Positions 7,394-9,227 of a stretch of 9,227 nt of DNA are shown here, piece after piece. Origin of the DNA: Candidatus Cloacimonadota bacterium (lineage in GTDB: Bacteria; Cloacimonadota; Cloacimonadia; Cloacimonadales; Cloacimonadaceae). Numbering within the stretch: position 1 is the stretch's first letter; every line of letters begins with the position of its first letter. The translations under genes were made by a program, and so were the position numbers. The notes under the pieces were generated by a model. It ran no database searches, was not told the origin of the DNA, and was given only the letters and a program-made list of their open reading frames with translations. The DNA is taken from assembly GCA_017995495.1 (NCBI GenBank), contig JAGOIS010000051.1, positions 1 to 9,227 on the forward strand, given 5' to 3'.

Positions 7394-8100
7394 AGCAGGT
7401 CCCTCCTGTTCGCAACGTCCCGGATCAGGGAGTCGATGGCGTTTTTCCTGCCCATCAGCATCAGCACATCCCCTTCGTTGATCACGTCGTTGGCGCCGGG
7501 CATGTCATTCAATCTCTGTTCCACCTTGTTCTTGCCCTCGTCGGTCACGGTGAGGTAATTGTATTTGATGGCGATCACATTTATCCCCCGGCCGGTGGGG
7601 AGGGCCAGCTCCTGCAGCGATTTGCCCACAAATTCCTGGGGCGCCACCAATTCGATCACCACGTGGCCGCTGGTGAGGTTGTAGTATTCGAGGATATGCT
7701 TCGAGATCAGCGTGTTGGCCAGTTGCTCGCCGACGCTCTCCTCCGGGAGGATTGTGCGCTTGACCCCGATGAGTTCCAAGATGCGGCCATGCAGATGGTT
7801 TTCGATCTTGGCATGGATGATCCCCACGCCGATCTTTTTCAGGATGGCGCAACTCAGGATGGATTCCTGGATGTTGCTGCCGATGGCCATGATCACGGCG
7901 TCAACTTCATTCAGGTTCATGTTGCGCAGTGTGTTTTCATCAGTGGAGTCCATGCAGACGGCTTGGGAGACCTTGCCGCTGATCTGATCCACCAAATCCT
8001 GGTTTTTATCGATGGCCAGAACCTCCATCCCATTCTCTGCCAGGATCGAGGCCACGGTCATGCCAAAGCGTCCCAGTCCAATCACAGCATAACGTGCCAT
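7390..8100 (-). CDS. ktrA: Ktr/Trk K+ uptake regulatory subunit, RCK domains (KtrA-type)
   Basis: This 236-residue soluble protein has a single RCK_N plus RCK_C pair, which is KtrA size and not the doubled TrkA. The N-terminal Rossmann fold (1-130) has GLGRFG (8-13) for dinucleotide or ATP/ADP binding, the acidic residue D31 at the end of the second strand, and MDSTDE (50-55). RCK_C (about 135-220) contains the usual VGKSLQEL segment (158-165). In the family, octameric rings of this subunit dock on the cytosolic face of the KtrB dimer and gate K+ flux in response to ATP/ADP, and in some species c-di-AMP binds RCK_C. The ATG at 8100 follows AAGGGG, which overlaps the ktrB stop, ten bases downstream of ktrB. 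Its TGA overlaps the GTG of the PAS gene. Confidence 0.95.
   Translation of the reverse strand: MARYAVIGLGRFGMTVASILAENGMEVLAIDKNQDLVDQISGKVSQAVCMDSTDENTLRNMNLNEVDAVIMAIGSNIQESILSCAILKKIGVGIIHAKIENHLHGRILELIGVKRTILPEESVGEQLANTLISKHILEYYNLTSGHVVIELVAPQEFVGKSLQELALPTGRGINVIAIKYNYLTVTDEGKNKVEQRLNDMPGANDVINEGDVLMLMGRKNAIDSLIRDVANRRDLL
7402..7407 (-). promoter_or_regulatory. Ribosome-binding site deciding the GTG start of the PAS gene
   Basis: AGGAGG on the minus strand lies inside the 3' end of ktrA, eight bases before the GTG at 7393. It fixes the non-ATG start and shows the PAS protein can be translated in its own right. Confidence 0.7.
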
Positions 8101-8110
8101 TATATTCCCC

Positions 8111-9227
8111 TTAGCCGATCGCTATTGTTTCTTCGGCATAATTGATATTGGTTTTGTGGCTTCTGATGGCGAAGGCGTAGATCATGGTCAGCGGGCCGAT
8201 CCTGCCGACGTACATAAGGATGGTGATCAGGATCCTGCCCATCGCGCTCAAGCCGGAGGTGATACCCGTGGAGAGACCCACCGTGCCAAAAGCGGACAGG
8301 GCCTCAAACATGATCTTGTCAAATGAAAAAGGCTCGATCTGCATCAGGATCATGACGATGAAAAAAACTATACCGGCCGAGATAAAGATCAAGCCCGAGG
8401 CCTCCCTGGAATTCCCCGCTGGAATCCTGCGCCCGAACACGCTGATATCCTTTCTGCCCTGGAGCAGGGATAGCAGCGTGAGCCCCATCACGGAAAAGGT
8501 GGTGGTCTTGATGCCGCCTCCGGTGGAACCCGGAGACGCACCGATGAACATCAGGATCATGCTCACCAGGAGCACTCCCTTGCCCATTGCGCCAAAGTCG
8601 AGTGAGTTGAAACCGGCGGTGCGGGTTGTCACGGATTGGAAAAAAGAACTCAGCAGGCGTTGATGGATGCCAAAGCCTTTCATTGTGCCGTAGTATTCCA
8701 TCACGAAAAAGGCAATCATCCCCCCTAAGATCAGAAAAGCTGTGGTCACCAGCACGATCTTGGTATGCAAGCTCAGTTTGTTGACCTTGTCACGCTTGAA
8801 CAAGTATCTGAACAGGTCGATATTCACCGTGAAACCCAGGCCTCCCAGGATGATCAACAAAGGGATCGTTATACTTACCAACAGGTTGTCCCGGTATCCG
8901 GCCAGGTTGTCTGAAAACAGCGAGAAACCGGCGTTGCAAAACGCTGAGACTGAGTGAAACAAGGAAAGGTAGATCGCCCGGCTCAACGAATTTCCTGATT
9001 GGAACCTGAAAAACAACAGCGAAGCCCCGATCAGTTCCAAGACAAAGGTTACAAGCACAATATTCTTGAGCAGTTGGAGGATGTTCACCCTGTTGGTGCC
9101 CCCCACGACATGGCTCATCACACTCTTCAGCTTCAGATCAATGTTTCTGCCCATCAGCAAGGCGAAGGCTGTGGACACCGTCATTATGCCCAAACCCCCG
9201 ATCTGGATCAGCAGCAGGATCACTATC
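8111..9227 (-). CDS. ktrB: Ktr/Trk K+ uptake membrane subunit (KtrB-type), 5' end outside window
   Basis: About 371 residues are visible; compared with family members of roughly 440-450 residues, the first helix and first pore loop are missing off the right edge. The protein is a chain of M1-P-M2 repeats forming the K+ pore. Counting from the GTG at 9223, pore loop 2 is SAFCNAGFS (93-101, filter Gly99), pore loop 3 is TTRTAGFN (199-206, Gly204) and pore loop 4 is FGTVGLSTG (312-320, Gly316). All have the conserved filter glycine. The Gly/Ser/Thr-rich intramembrane gate loop GASPGSTGGGIKTTT (228-242) of M2C3 is present. GRIGPLTMIYAFA near the C-terminus is also typical. LIQIGGLGIMT at the visible N-terminus matches the helix just after pore loop 1, so the true start lies beyond the window. 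It works with the adjacent KtrA in the inner membrane. Confidence 0.95.
   Translation of the reverse strand, partial: IVILLLIQIGGLGIMTVSTAFALLMGRNIDLKLKSVMSHVVGGTNRVNILQLLKNIVLVTFVLELIGASLLFFRFQSGNSLSRAIYLSLFHSVSAFCNAGFSLFSDNLAGYRDNLLVSITIPLLIILGGLGFTVNIDLFRYLFKRDKVNKLSLHTKIVLVTTAFLILGGMIAFFVMEYYGTMKGFGIHQRLLSSFFQSVTTRTAGFNSLDFGAMGKGVLLVSMILMFIGASPGSTGGGIKTTTFSVMGLTLLSLLQGRKDISVFGRRIPAGNSREASGLIFISAGIVFFIVMILMQIEPFSFDKIMFEALSAFGTVGLSTGITSGLSAMGRILITILMYVGRIGPLTMIYAFAIRSHKTNINYAEETIAIG

Noticed and set aside
1..9227. CRISPR arrays, tRNA or rRNA genes, transposases, phage genes, toxin-antitoxin or defence modules
   Set aside because: I looked for repeat-spacer periodicity, conserved RNA segments and recognisable mobile or defence protein motifs on both strands and saw none. 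The window is filled with the eight genes listed.

Overview
This window is a gene-dense, one-directional stretch of a bacterial chromosome. Eight protein-coding genes all read leftward on the minus strand, with gaps of at most about 90 bases and several stop/start overlaps. In transcription order (right to left) they are: a KtrB/TrkH-type K+ channel subunit (5' end outside the window), its KtrA/RCK regulatory subunit, a two-helix membrane protein with a PAS-like sensor domain, an RluD/RluA-family rRNA pseudouridine synthase, the bifunctional riboflavin enzyme RibBA, a small two-helix membrane protein (possibly DUF445-like), the ATP-dependent protease Lon, and a NodB-like polysaccharide-deacetylase-type protein (3' end outside the window). 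I see no tRNA, rRNA, CRISPR array, insertion sequence or phage gene.

The right half (about 6644-9227) is a K+ uptake and sensing unit. ktrB and ktrA are 10 bases apart. ktrA and the PAS gene overlap by four bases (GTGA), and the PAS gene has its own good ribosome-binding site. rluD then starts inside the last 17 bases of the PAS gene, and ribBA begins two bases after the rluD stop, so ktrB to ribBA looks like one transcript. A hairpin at the end of ribBA followed after four bases by five U's may partly end it. The left half (1-4376) starts with the small membrane protein behind a strong ribosome-binding site. An 87-base leader with a TATAAT box and short repeats follows, then lon, whose stop codon shares a base with the start of the deacetylase gene (TGATG).

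Organism: the products are typical of a Gram-negative-like, non-proteobacterial lineage, with moderately GC-rich DNA and strong avoidance of TTA, CTA and TCA codons. A deacetylase whose first motif reads HDVD, a KtrAB system and a Lon/RibBA mixture would fit the Bacteroidota/Cloacimonadota side of the tree. This is an impression from protein style only and not a firm assignment.

Most of the window is housekeeping. The parts that deserve a second look are the kinase-less PAS membrane protein locked to ktrAB, the small membrane protein before lon, the deacetylase with a degenerate metal site coupled to lon, and the lon leader.
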